Assembly: GCA_948630815.1 (NCBI GenBank)
Contig: CAPIEU010000002.1
Span: 1 to 64,000, forward strand
Direction of reading: 5' to 3'
Origin: an uncultured Clostridia bacterium
GTDB lineage: Bacteria > Bacillota > Clostridia > TANB77 > CAG-508
Length of the DNA stretch: 64,000 nt
Part shown: positions 55,060 through 63,087 of the stretch, piece after piece
Position numbering within the stretch: the stretch's first letter is position 1
How the letters are laid out: the number at the start of each line of letters is the position of its first letter
Position numbers and translations under genes: made by a program
Notes under the pieces: model-generated
The model's input: the letters and a program-made list of their open reading frames with translations, nothing else
Databases searched by the model: none
Told to the model about the DNA's origin: nothing

Positions 55060-55200
55060 CTATTTTTTTGTTACTACCTCTTTTAGTATATAGTAAGCAC
55101 AATTGGAAGCAGGAGTTACTGTTTGTGAGGATACATTTTCAAAACAGCACTTACCGTCTTTTTGATAAACACAACTCGCAGAACAATTTATGTTTGTCAA
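55060..55200 (-). CDS. Small Cys-rich protein (46 aa)
   Basis: TTG start after AGAGGTGA. Contains CSASCVYQKDGKCCFENV and a later SNCAYYI, a pattern of small clostridial proteins of unknown role with a metal-binding-like CxxxC...C...C layout. A hairpin in the surrounding 55050-55080 (AGTAAC/GTTACT) lies at its end. Confidence 0.65.
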   Translation of the reverse strand: MTNINCSASCVYQKDGKCCFENVSSQTVTPASNCAYYILKEVVTKK

Positions 55201-55318
55201 AACAATCACCTCTTTAAAGGCTAGTATGTGTATATATTCTTATTTTATACACATAAATGATGTAGGGAGAAACAATACATATCTGTTTGAAGAAGAATAA
55301 TGAAAATTTATATATTTT

Positions 55319-55963
55319 TTAATTTGTTTTAGAGTTCCATGTTTTGCAATATATTTTTAATGTACAAATTTCACATTTTGGTTTTCTTGCATCACAAGTA
55401 TTTCTACCATGCCATACAAATAGATGATTAATATCTTTTAAATATTCTTTTGGAAAAATTTTTAATAAATCTTGTTCAATTTTTTCTGGGTCGTGTTTAT
55501 TAGAAAGTCCAAGTCTATTGGAGATTCTTTTTGCATGTGTATCAACAGCAATTCCTTCTGCATATCCAAAAGCTTCAAGCATAATAACATTTGCACATTT
55601 CCTTCCAACACCAGGAAGAGTTATTAATTCTTCCATTGTATGAGGTACTTCGCCGTTAAAATCTTCTATAATTTTTTTAGCACATGCTTTTATATTTTTA
55701 GCTTTGTTTTTATAAAAACCACAAGAATGGATTAACTCTTCTAGTTCTGTAATATCAATATTTACAAAATCTTGAGGAGTATGGCATTTAGCAAATAATG
55801 TAGGTGTAACCTTATTTACTCTTTCATCTGTACATTGAGCAGAAAGCATAACAGCTATTACCATTTCAAAAGGAGTATTAAAATCTAAACTACAAGTAGC
55901 ATCTGGATATGTATTTTTTAATATATTTACTAGTTCTATAATTTCATCTTTATTTACTTTCAT
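55319..55963 (-). CDS. nth: Endonuclease III
   Basis: 214-aa DNA glycosylase/AP lyase. Helix-hairpin-helix with catalytic Lys LPGVGRKCANV, catalytic Asp in AVDTHAKRISNRLGL, and the [4Fe-4S] cysteines CDARKPKCEICTLKIYC. It removes oxidised pyrimidines. Normal length. Confidence 0.96.
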   Translation of the reverse strand: MKVNKDEIIELVNILKNTYPDATCSLDFNTPFEMVIAVMLSAQCTDERVNKVTPTLFAKCHTPQDFVNIDITELEELIHSCGFYKNKAKNIKACAKKIIEDFNGEVPHTMEELITLPGVGRKCANVIMLEAFGYAEGIAVDTHAKRISNRLGLSNKHDPEKIEQDLLKIFPKEYLKDINHLFVWHGRNTCDARKPKCEICTLKIYCKTWNSKTN

Positions 55964-56022
55964 TCTATCACCTTTTTTCGATATATTAATATAATATAAG
56001 TAAGGATTGGAGGTAAGGTATT

Positions 56023-56172
56023 ATGTTTGGAATACTAAAAAAAACGTGTGGAGTGTGTCTTATAGGTTTAGGACTTGGGATTTTACTTGTTTTATTACTT
56101 CCAGTAACAGGGTGGCTATTTTTAATTGGAGTAGCAATCTTAATTTTAGGTTTAATTTGGCTTTCGTGTTAA
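56023..56172 (+). CDS. Small two-helix membrane protein (49 aa)
   Basis: ATG after GGAGGTAAGG. Two hydrophobic stretches separated by PVTGW (LIGLGLGILLVLLL and WLFLIGVAILILGLIWL). Not recognised as a characterised family; it lies 25 bases before spoVM and may share its transcript. Confidence 0.7.
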   Translation: MFGILKKTCGVCLIGLGLGILLVLLLPVTGWLFLIGVAILILGLIWLSC

Positions 56173-56197
56173 ATATATAAGAAGGAGAGTGTTATAT

Positions 56198-56272
56198 ATG
56201 CAAATAGTAGTAAAAAAAGTACCTAAATTTTTAAGAGGTTTTGTTAAACTAATCTTTGGAATAAAAGAATAG
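56198..56272 (+). CDS. spoVM: Stage V sporulation protein SpoVM
   Basis: A 24-residue peptide, MQIVVKKVPKFLRGFVKL then IFGIKE, resembling B. subtilis SpoVM in length, the conserved K(V/L)PKFL start and the amphipathic helix. SpoVM marks the convex forespore membrane and anchors the spore-coat ATPase SpoIVA. AAGGAG site at good spacing. It precedes rpmB in the opposite orientation, a known neighbourhood in Firmicutes. Confidence 0.88.
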   Translation: MQIVVKKVPKFLRGFVKLIFGIKE

Positions 56273-56287
56273 TGTTACATAAGAAAA

Positions 56288-56316
56288 CAAAAAAGTAGGT
56301 GTATGCCTACTTTTTA
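56288..56316. terminator. Terminator between spoVM and rpmB
   Basis: AAAAAGTAGG and CCTACTTTTT around GTGTATG, usable in both directions. Confidence 0.88.
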
Positions 56317-56325
56317 ATATATTCT

Positions 56326-56523
56326 TTATGCTCTTTTAACTTTTCCTGCACGTAAACATTTAGCACATACAGATATTCTTTTTGGTTCTCCATCTACCAT
56401 AGCTTTTACACTTCTAATATTTGGTTTCCAAGTCCTTGATGTTCTTTTACTAATATGAGAACGAGTTATACTTAATTTATTTCCATAAGCTAAAGTTTTT
56501 TCACATATTGCACATTTCGCCAT
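56326..56523 (-). CDS. rpmB: Ribosomal protein bL28
   Basis: 65 aa: MAKCAICEKTLAYGN, RSHISKRTSRTWKPNI and RISVCAKCLRAGKVKRA, with two CxxC pairs (zinc-binding form). ATG at 56523 is the family start; a GTG four codons upstream is too close to the AGGAGG site. Confidence 0.95.
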   Translation of the reverse strand: MAKCAICEKTLAYGNKLSITRSHISKRTSRTWKPNIRSVKAMVDGEPKRISVCAKCLRAGKVKRA

Positions 56524-56624
56524 TTTAAATTGCACCTCCTATAAAGTTAATAAATTGTCTACTTGCTAGTTTAACACATATTATGAAAAAAAACAAGACT
56601 TTGCTAAAAATTAATCAAAAAATG

Positions 56625-56795
56625 GTTACGGTTCAGTCTATACTATTTTTTAGTCTGCTCCCATAATAGTAATATATTTATTTTAAAAGATTTCGATACT
56701 AGCCAACGCTTCTTTAGACATCGTGTACTTCATTTTTTAAAATAAATATATTACTACATTTCGTTAATTACGATAATGTAAGACTGAACTGTAAC
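56625..56795 (-). repeat. 171-bp nested inverted-repeat element, copy 2
   Basis: Outer arms GTTACGGTTCAGTCTATAC and its near-complement at 56778-56795, inner arms AGTAATATATTTATTTT/AAAATAAATATATTACT, centre GCCAACGCTTCTTTAGACAT. The centre is the reverse complement of copy 1 (31267-31444), so the two copies are in opposite orientation. Confidence 0.8.
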
Positions 56796-56875
56796 AAAAA
56801 TTGATTTAGATGTATTGCAATTTTAAAATTATATGGTAAAATATGTATAAAATAAAAATAGGAGGTAATGAAAAA

Positions 56876-57415
56876 ATGGAGTTAAAAGGATCTAAAACAG
56901 AGCAAAATTTAATGGCAGCTTTTGCAGGAGAATCTCAAGCTAGAAATAAGTACACATATTTTGCAAGCAAAGCAAAGAAAGATGGATATGAACAAATAGC
57001 TGCTATATTTCAAGAAACAGCTGATAATGAAAAAGAACATGCAAAAATGTGGTTTAAATTGCTTAATGGAGGAGAAATATCTGACACAGCTGAAAACTTA
57101 AAAGCAGCAGCAGCAGGAGAAAATTATGAATGGACAGATATGTATTCTACATTTGCAAAAGAAGCAAAAGAAGAAGGATTTAACCATATTGCATTTTTAT
57201 TTGAAGAAGTTGCAAAAATTGAGAAAGAACACGAAGAAAGATATTTAAAATTATTAGCAAATGTAAAAGATGGACTAGTATTTTCTAAAGATGGAGATAG
57301 AATTTGGAAATGTAGAAACTGTGGACATATAGTAATAGGAAAATCTGCACCAGAAGTTTGTCCAGTATGTGCACACCCAAAAGCTTATTTTGAAATAAAA
57401 GCAGAAAATTATTAG
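56876..57415 (+). CDS. rbr: Rubrerythrin
   Basis: 179-aa peroxide-reducing diiron protein. Four-helix bundle with EKEHAKMWF and EEVAKIEKEHEERY (ExxH metal ligands), and a C-terminal rubredoxin-like domain CRNCGHIVIG...CPVCAHPKAYF. Protects anaerobes from oxidative stress. ATG at 56876 follows AGGAGGTAATG; an upstream in-frame ATG lacks a site. Confidence 0.96.
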   Translation: MELKGSKTEQNLMAAFAGESQARNKYTYFASKAKKDGYEQIAAIFQETADNEKEHAKMWFKLLNGGEISDTAENLKAAAAGENYEWTDMYSTFAKEAKEEGFNHIAFLFEEVAKIEKEHEERYLKLLANVKDGLVFSKDGDRIWKCRNCGHIVIGKSAPEVCPVCAHPKAYFEIKAENY

Positions 57416-57564
57416 AAAACAATATATATAAGAAATCCTCTAATTATTGAAAAGTAAGAATTAGAGGAATTTTATTTATCAGTAAGAATTGATTTTTTTG
57501 AAAAAATTTATTATAATATATATAGTAGCAATAAAGCAAACTTCAAATAAGAGAGGGTAAAAAT

Positions 57565-57876
57565 ATGAATAATGACGAAAACAGTAACAAAATGAAATTG
57601 GGTATCTTTCGGACAGAGCATTTATTGATTGTTCAAACAAATGATTCAGACGAGTTTATAATTTTGTGTATTCCTAAAAAATACATAAAAAAGAAAAACT
57701 TAGGGGTTGAAGAACTGAAAGAAATTTTTAAGAGGCGAAATGGAGAAATACGTATGTGCCCAGACGGAATTAGATTTATCATAGACAATGTAAGATTGTA
57801 TTATGATGAAGCAATCGCAGGATTTAGGAAAAAAGCAAAAGAAAAGGGCTTTGATGTTTTTTTAGAAATTAATTAA
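57565..57876 (+). CDS. Hypothetical 103-aa protein with in-frame CGG
   Basis: Not recognised. Soluble, basic in the second half (IKKKNLGVEELKEIFKRRNG) with RFIIDNVRLYYDEAIAGF. GAGAGGGT site before ATG. Codon 16 is CGG (F R T E), and CGA, CGT and GCG-type codons are more frequent than in neighbours, which suggests recent acquisition. A +1 shift at CGG would end translation five codons later. Confidence 0.6.
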   Translation: MNNDENSNKMKLGIFRTEHLLIVQTNDSDEFIILCIPKKYIKKKNLGVEELKEIFKRRNGEIRMCPDGIRFIIDNVRLYYDEAIAGFRKKAKEKGFDVFLEIN

Positions 57877-57902
57877 ATGCTGAAAGAATGAAATATTTTA
57901 AT

Positions 57903-57935
57903 CCAAAAGCGAGAAGAGAATTCTTCTCGCTTTGT
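57903..57935. terminator. Bidirectional terminator
   Basis: AAAGCGAGAAGAGAATTCTT with CTCGCTTT, a perfect palindromic stem between two converging genes. Confidence 0.85.
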
Positions 57936-57979
57936 CGTGCTATATATAATGTTAGTTTTATAGTAAGCAATTCTATCTT

Positions 57980-59692
57980 TTATATATTCATTAATTTCAT
58001 TTCTTCGTTTCTTTTAATTTTTTTAGTAGTAGTTTTTATTAATTCTTTATCTGTTAATATCATATGTTTAATATATTTGTATGGAGGAAAGGTTTTATTT
58101 ATTTCCTTTATTTTATCCCAAATAATTTTTTCAAGTTCTTCTTTTTGAATATTTGGATATTTCTCATTTACTACATCTTTGTTATATACAATTTTAACAG
58201 AAAGTTTAATATCATTTTTATCTTTATTATCAGGTATACCAAAAACCATACATTCTTCTACTTCATCAATTCTATTAACTAAAACTTCTAATTCTTCAGG
58301 AAAAACCTTTTTACCATTTTTTAGAACGATCATATCCTTTTTTCTACCAGTAATGAATAAAAATCCATCTTTATCTATATAACCTAAATCGCCAGTATAA
58401 AACCAACCATCTCGTAATACTTCATTTGTTGCTTCAGGATTTTCATAATAACCAAGCATTACATTTGGACCTTTTACTCTAATTTCACCAATACCATCTG
58501 TATCTTTATTTATAAATTCTATTTCTACATTTTCCATTGGAAAACCTATAGAACCATATTTTGTTTTTACAGCATTTTCAGCTGCAATAACAGGAGAGGT
58601 TTCTGTTAAACCATATCCTTGAGCGACTTGTATACCTATTTCATTAAATCCTTTAGCAACTTTTTTATCAAGTGGGGCACCACCAGATATAACAAATCTT
58701 AAATATCCACCTAGCTCATTAATAATACTTTTAAATAATTTTTTTCTAATATCAATATGTAATTTTAATAATAAATTACTAACTTTTTTTGCAATATTTA
58801 CTACTTTGGTTTTACCTTGTGATGCAATACCTTGTTCTACTTTTTTATAGATTGCTTCTACAAGTAATGGAACACCAACAAATACACTAACTTTATATTC
58901 TTTTAAGTTTTGTGCTACATATCTTAAACCGTCAGGAAATGCAGTTTGTACACCACAAGCAAGCATAACGATTAATTCTGTTGAGCCAAATATGTGGTGG
59001 CAAGGTAGAAATGCAAGATTAACATCACTAGGGAAAAGACCTTCTACTAATTGCATTGAATACACATTAGAAGCTATATTGTTTTGAGAAAGCATAACAG
59101 CTTTTGATTTTGAAGTAGTTCCTGATGTAAATAACAAAATATTCATTTTATAAGAATCAATTTCTTGATTAATGTAATTGGTATTTCCAGAAGCTATTAA
59201 TTCTTTTCCTTGTTGTAGTAAAGTAGGTATATCAAGATAATTTTCTAGTTTTCTCATACATATATATTCCTGTAAGTTTGTATTATTTCTTCTTTTAATT
59301 TCTTCTATATTATCAATATATTTTTCATCAAAAACAACCACATCAGCCTTGCTTCTTTCTAAGCAACTTTCTAATTCATCAACTTGCAATTCTTTATCTA
59401 AAGGAATAGATAGTATTCCACCTAATAAATTAGCAAGATGTGTAAGTGTCCATTCATAACTGTTTCTTCCAACAATAGCAATTCTTTTATATTTAAAACC
59501 TAAATCAAAAAATTTAGTACCAAGATAATTAACTTCATCTAATAATCTTTTATAGGATACATTTTCGTATTGAACTTTTTTATTTATTTTATGTTTCAGA
59601 ATAAAGGCAGTATTGTCTTTATAAACCTTAGCAGAATTATATAAAATCTCCTTTATATTTTTAAATTCAGTAGCATCAAAATATTTTTCCAT
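57980..59692 (-). CDS. AMP-dependent synthetase, long-chain acyl-CoA ligase-like
   Basis: 570 aa. Adenylation motifs: P-loop LLFTSGTTSKSKAVMLS, AQGYGLTETSPVI, GWFYTGDLGYID and GRKKDMIVLKNGKKVFPEELE. It activates a carboxylic acid, probably a fatty acid, to acyl-AMP and acyl-CoA. ATG at 59692 with GAGAGGA site; a TTG three codons earlier is too close. Confidence 0.88.
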   Translation of the reverse strand: MEKYFDATEFKNIKEILYNSAKVYKDNTAFILKHKINKKVQYENVSYKRLLDEVNYLGTKFFDLGFKYKRIAIVGRNSYEWTLTHLANLLGGILSIPLDKELQVDELESCLERSKADVVVFDEKYIDNIEEIKRRNNTNLQEYICMRKLENYLDIPTLLQQGKELIASGNTNYINQEIDSYKMNILLFTSGTTSKSKAVMLSQNNIASNVYSMQLVEGLFPSDVNLAFLPCHHIFGSTELIVMLACGVQTAFPDGLRYVAQNLKEYKVSVFVGVPLLVEAIYKKVEQGIASQGKTKVVNIAKKVSNLLLKLHIDIRKKLFKSIINELGGYLRFVISGGAPLDKKVAKGFNEIGIQVAQGYGLTETSPVIAAENAVKTKYGSIGFPMENVEIEFINKDTDGIGEIRVKGPNVMLGYYENPEATNEVLRDGWFYTGDLGYIDKDGFLFITGRKKDMIVLKNGKKVFPEELEVLVNRIDEVEECMVFGIPDNKDKNDIKLSVKIVYNKDVVNEKYPNIQKEELEKIIWDKIKEINKTFPPYKYIKHMILTDKELIKTTTKKIKRNEEMKLMNI

Positions 59693-59894
59693 AAATAACA
59701 AATTCCTCTCTTTATAGATTATAAATTATATGCAAACTTATATCTATTTATTTACTACTAAATTATCATAAATATAAGAAGAGTGTCAAGAAAATGACCA
59801 GTCTGTATAAAAATAAATTAAATAAATAGTTGACAAATTTTGAAAATATTATATAATAAATACAAACAAAAATTCGTAACATAAAAGGAGTTTT

Positions 59895-60698
59895 ATGAAA
59901 GATAGAATAGATAATATATTAGTGGAAAAGGGCTATTTTAGTTCAAGGCAAAAAGCAAAATATGCAATAGATGGTAAATGTGTATATGTAAATAGTATTT
60001 TAGTAGAGAAATCAGGCAAGGCTTTTGAAGAGGACTGTAAAATAGAAATTAAAGGAGAAACATTACCATTTGTTAGTAGAGGAGGATTAAAGCTAGATAA
60101 AGCTATAAAACAATTTAAAATATCATTACAAAACAAAAAATGTATGGATATAGGAGCATCAACAGGTGGATTTACTGATTGTATGTTACAAAATGAAGCA
60201 AAGACAGTATATGCAATTGATGTTGGGCATAATCAACTTGCTAAAGAATTAGTAAATGATAAAAGGGTAGTTAATCTTGAGGGAATAAATATTAAAGAAC
60301 TTGATGTGGAAAAATTTGAAAAGGTAGATTTTATCTCTACTGATGTATCATTTATATCTCTTACAAATGTACTTGATAAGGCATATAAGTTGTTAAAAGA
60401 TAATGGAGAAATAGTTATATTAATTAAGCCACAATTTGAAGCAGGAAAAGAGTTTATTAACAAAAATGGTGTTGTAAAAGATAAAAAAGTACATTTAAGG
60501 GTAATAGAAAAAGTTTTATTATTTGCTAATAGCCTTAGATTTAAAATAGAACAAATTGATTATTCACCAATAAAAGGACCAGCAGGAAATATTGAATATA
60601 TAGTGTATATGAAAAAAGAAACAGATAAATTAGATTTATTTAATATAAGAGAAAATATAAAAACAGTAGTTGAAAAAGCACATAAGGAATTAAAATAA
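59895..60698 (+). CDS. tlyA: TlyA family rRNA methyltransferase/hemolysin-like
   Basis: 267 aa: N-terminal S4 RNA-binding domain (IDNILVEKGYFSSRQKAKYAID split over residues 3-25) and a Rossmann methyltransferase domain (MDIGASTGGFTDCML; VDFISTDVSFISL; LIKPQFEAGKE). It 2'-O-methylates rRNA in characterised members. AAAGGAG site before ATG. Followed by recN as in other Firmicutes, but the usual intervening argR is absent here. Confidence 0.93.
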   Translation: MKDRIDNILVEKGYFSSRQKAKYAIDGKCVYVNSILVEKSGKAFEEDCKIEIKGETLPFVSRGGLKLDKAIKQFKISLQNKKCMDIGASTGGFTDCMLQNEAKTVYAIDVGHNQLAKELVNDKRVVNLEGINIKELDVEKFEKVDFISTDVSFISLTNVLDKAYKLLKDNGEIVILIKPQFEAGKEFINKNGVVKDKKVHLRVIEKVLLFANSLRFKIEQIDYSPIKGPAGNIEYIVYMKKETDKLDLFNIRENIKTVVEKAHKELK

Positions 60699-60728
60699 TA
60701 AGAGAATACAAATAAAATATCAAGATAT

Positions 60729-60754
60729 GTAGGTGTTGCATAGTATGCAATCCA
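60729..60754. repeat. Palindromic repeat (type C)
   Basis: GTAGGTGTTGCATAGTATGC then AATCC, same core as 62924. Confidence 0.65.
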
Positions 60755-60767
60755 GATTGGAGAAAAT

Positions 60768-62394
60768 ATGATATCAACAATTAATATAAAAAACATAGGA
60801 ATAATAGATAGTTTAAGTATAGATTTAAACAAAGGTTTTAATGTATTAACAGGAGAAACAGGGGCAGGAAAAACATTAATAATAGATTCATTATCTATTA
60901 TATCAGGTGGTAGGTTTTCTAAAGAAATGATAAGAAAAGGAGAAAACTATTCATATGTAGAAGCGTGTATCTATATGCCAGAAAGTGAAATATCAGTAGA
61001 TGGGAATATTATAGTTTCAAGGGAAATATATGAAAATGGTAGAAATTCTTGCAAAATAAATGGAAGATTAGTTACAGTTAGTGAGCTAAAGGAATTTATG
61101 AAAAATATAATAGACATTCATCGGTCAACAAGATAATCAAACTTTACTAGACAAAGCTTCACATATAGGATATTTAGACTGCTTTATTGGAAGTGAAATT
61201 CTAGAAATAAAAACTAAATATAGAATTTTATTTGATAAGTATAATGAAGTAAAGCTAGAATTAAAAAATAATTATGGAGATGAAAAAGAAAAACAGAGAA
61301 AATTAGACCTTTTGAAATATCAATTAAATGAGATAGAATATGCAAAATTAAAAATTGGAGAAGATGAAGTTTTAGAAGAACAAAGAAAAATAATAATAAA
61401 CTCAAGTAAAATAGCTGAAAATCTTGAAATAGCAGATAATGCTTTAAGCGAACAGACAATAGAGAGTATAAATGTGGCAATAAAAGCGTTAGAAAAAATA
61501 GAAAACATAGATGAAAAATACGAGAAGAAATTATCTAACTTAAAAAACATATATTATGATATTCAAGAAATTGCAAGAGATATAAATGCAATAAAAGATG
61601 ATGTGAATTTTAATGAAGAAGAAAGGAATAATATTGAAGAAAGGTTAGATACAATATTTTCGTTAAAAAGAAAATACGGAAATAGTATAGAAGAAATTAT
61701 ACAGTATAAAGAAGAAATAGAAAAGGAAATATTTGAAATAGAAAATCTAGATGAAATAAATAATAAATTAAAAAGTGAATTAAAAGACATAGAATTAGAA
61801 ATGACAAAACTTTCAAAACAAATGAATGGAATTCGCATAAAAGAGGGAAAAGAATTATCTATAAAAATAAATAAAGAACTTAAAGACTTAGAAATGCAAA
61901 ATGCAAGGATTGAGGCCCAAGTAATATCACAAGAAGAATTTAATAAAAATGGGTTAGATGTAGTAGAACTTGTAATATCAACCAATATAGGAGAAGAGAA
62001 AAAGCCACTTATAAAAATAGCCTCAGGTGGTGAAATGTCTAGAATTATGTTAGCAATCAAATCAGTACTTGCAGGTGTAGATAAAGTGCCAGTTTTAGTA
62101 TTTGATGAAATAGATACAGGAATTAGTGGTATTGCTGCAATTGCAGTAAGTATGAAGATGAAAAACATTGCAAGACACCATCAAGTGCTATGCGTAACGC
62201 ATCTCGCGAGTATTGCAGCAAAAGGAGATAATAATTATTATATAAGTAAAGAAGTAAAGGATGATAAAACTGTTACAAAAATAAAGTTATTAACAGAGGA
62301 AGAAACAATAAAAGAAATAGCAAGAATAGCAAGTGGAGATATAACAGAGGGTACATTAAAATATGCTATGGAATTAAGAAAAAGAGCCACCTAA
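60768..62394 (+). CDS. recN: DNA repair protein RecN, split by a +1 frameshift
   Basis: 541-aa SMC-like ATPase with the shift. Walker A LTGETGAGKTLII, then NIIDIH, extra C, GQQDNQTLLD, long coiled coil, ABC signature ASGGEMSRIMLAIK, Walker B VPVLVFDEIDTGIS and CVTHLASIAA. The site is the conserved HGQ motif after the N-terminal ATPase lobe; zero frame gives RSTR and stop. It acts in double-strand break repair. ATG after TGGAGAA. Confidence 0.95.
61122..61125 (+). other. +1 frameshift site CGGT, recN
   Basis: cat C ggt caa. Skipping C restores DIHGQQDNQTLLD, a hallmark RecN motif. Confidence 0.93.
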
Positions 62395-62412
62395 AAATGT
62401 GGCGCCTTTTTC
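62383..62412 (+). terminator. Terminator of recN
   Basis: AGCCACC and GTGGCGCC-type stem followed by CTTTTTC, overlapping the stop. Confidence 0.7.
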
Positions 62413-62427
62413 ACTACTTATAGGACG

Positions 62428-62793
62428 TTAGAAAGTATGACAATTACCTACTAATTTTGCAAGATACTCTTTTACAGCGAAATCTTTTACCGATTGATAC
62501 ATCGCTTCATATGCCATAGCTGCAATCTCTGGCTGAGAATAGTGCATTGAAACTTGTTTCATAGTTAAGCAATTAAAATATATGGTTTTCAATGCAGGAG
62601 CTTCAATTTGCTTATAAATAGAACACTCATGACGAGTAATTCTAAAAGAAAATGAATCTTCTTCCGTATTTGCAAACTGTTCTTTTTGAAACTCTACAAC
62701 ATCTTCTTGTGGGTTTTCCTCAAATGCCTTGAGAATTTCTGTGATAATGTTTTCAGGTTTTTCCTCCCTTTTTAATGTCCGTAATGTAATCAT
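62428..62793 (-). CDS. Hypothetical 121-aa protein with in-frame CGG
   Basis: Not recognised. Soluble, acidic N-terminal half, with many aromatic and Met residues in the C-terminal half (MKQVSMHYSQPEIAAMAYEAMY). Strong AGGAGG site before ATG. Codon 5 is CGG followed by ACA; a shift there would stop two codons later. Base composition is less AT-biased than its neighbours. It resembles the 57565 gene in these respects and may be acquired. Confidence 0.6.
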   Translation of the reverse strand: MITLRTLKREEKPENIITEILKAFEENPQEDVVEFQKEQFANTEEDSFSFRITRHECSIYKQIEAPALKTIYFNCLTMKQVSMHYSQPEIAAMAYEAMYQSVKDFAVKEYLAKLVGNCHTF

Positions 62794-62923
62794 TATGATT
62801 CCTCCTATTAATAGTGAATATTAATTTGTTACTATATAAGTTTAACATAAAATTGGTAAAAAAGCTATAGTTTAACAAAAAAAGAAGAAATATTTAATTC
62901 TTTTAAGGTAAAAATTTTCAAAT

Positions 62924-62952
62924 GTAGGTGTTGCTTGGTATGCAACACCTAT
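62924..62952. repeat. Palindromic repeat (type C)
   Basis: GTAGGTGTTGCTTGGTATGC and AACACCTA form a stem. The surrounding 62794-63087 gap holds nothing else recognised. Confidence 0.75.
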
Positions 62953-63087
62953 ATATATTAATTCAAATTTGGAAGAAAAGCATTGAACATTAACAAAAAA
63001 GGACTAAAATTTCTTAATAAAGGTTTACTTTCAGTATAGTCTAAGGTATAATAATGTATCATAGAATATAAAGGTAGGGAATTATAT

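Noticed and set aside
57888..58382. Three hydrophobic plus-strand frames
   Set aside because: Antisense to the acyl-CoA ligase gene, which has intact motifs.
5457..61125. Simple reassignment of CGG to another amino acid
   Set aside because: A triplet reassignment would not restore the reading frame. At all 12 sites the zero frame stops within about 35 codons and mostly within 8, whereas skipping one base recovers known protein sequence.
5457..61125. Random sequencing or assembly indels, or pseudogenes
   Set aside because: Independent errors would vary in base and position. All are an inserted C before GGA/GGT at glycine, in otherwise intact housekeeping genes. Raw reads would settle this, but I cannot inspect them.
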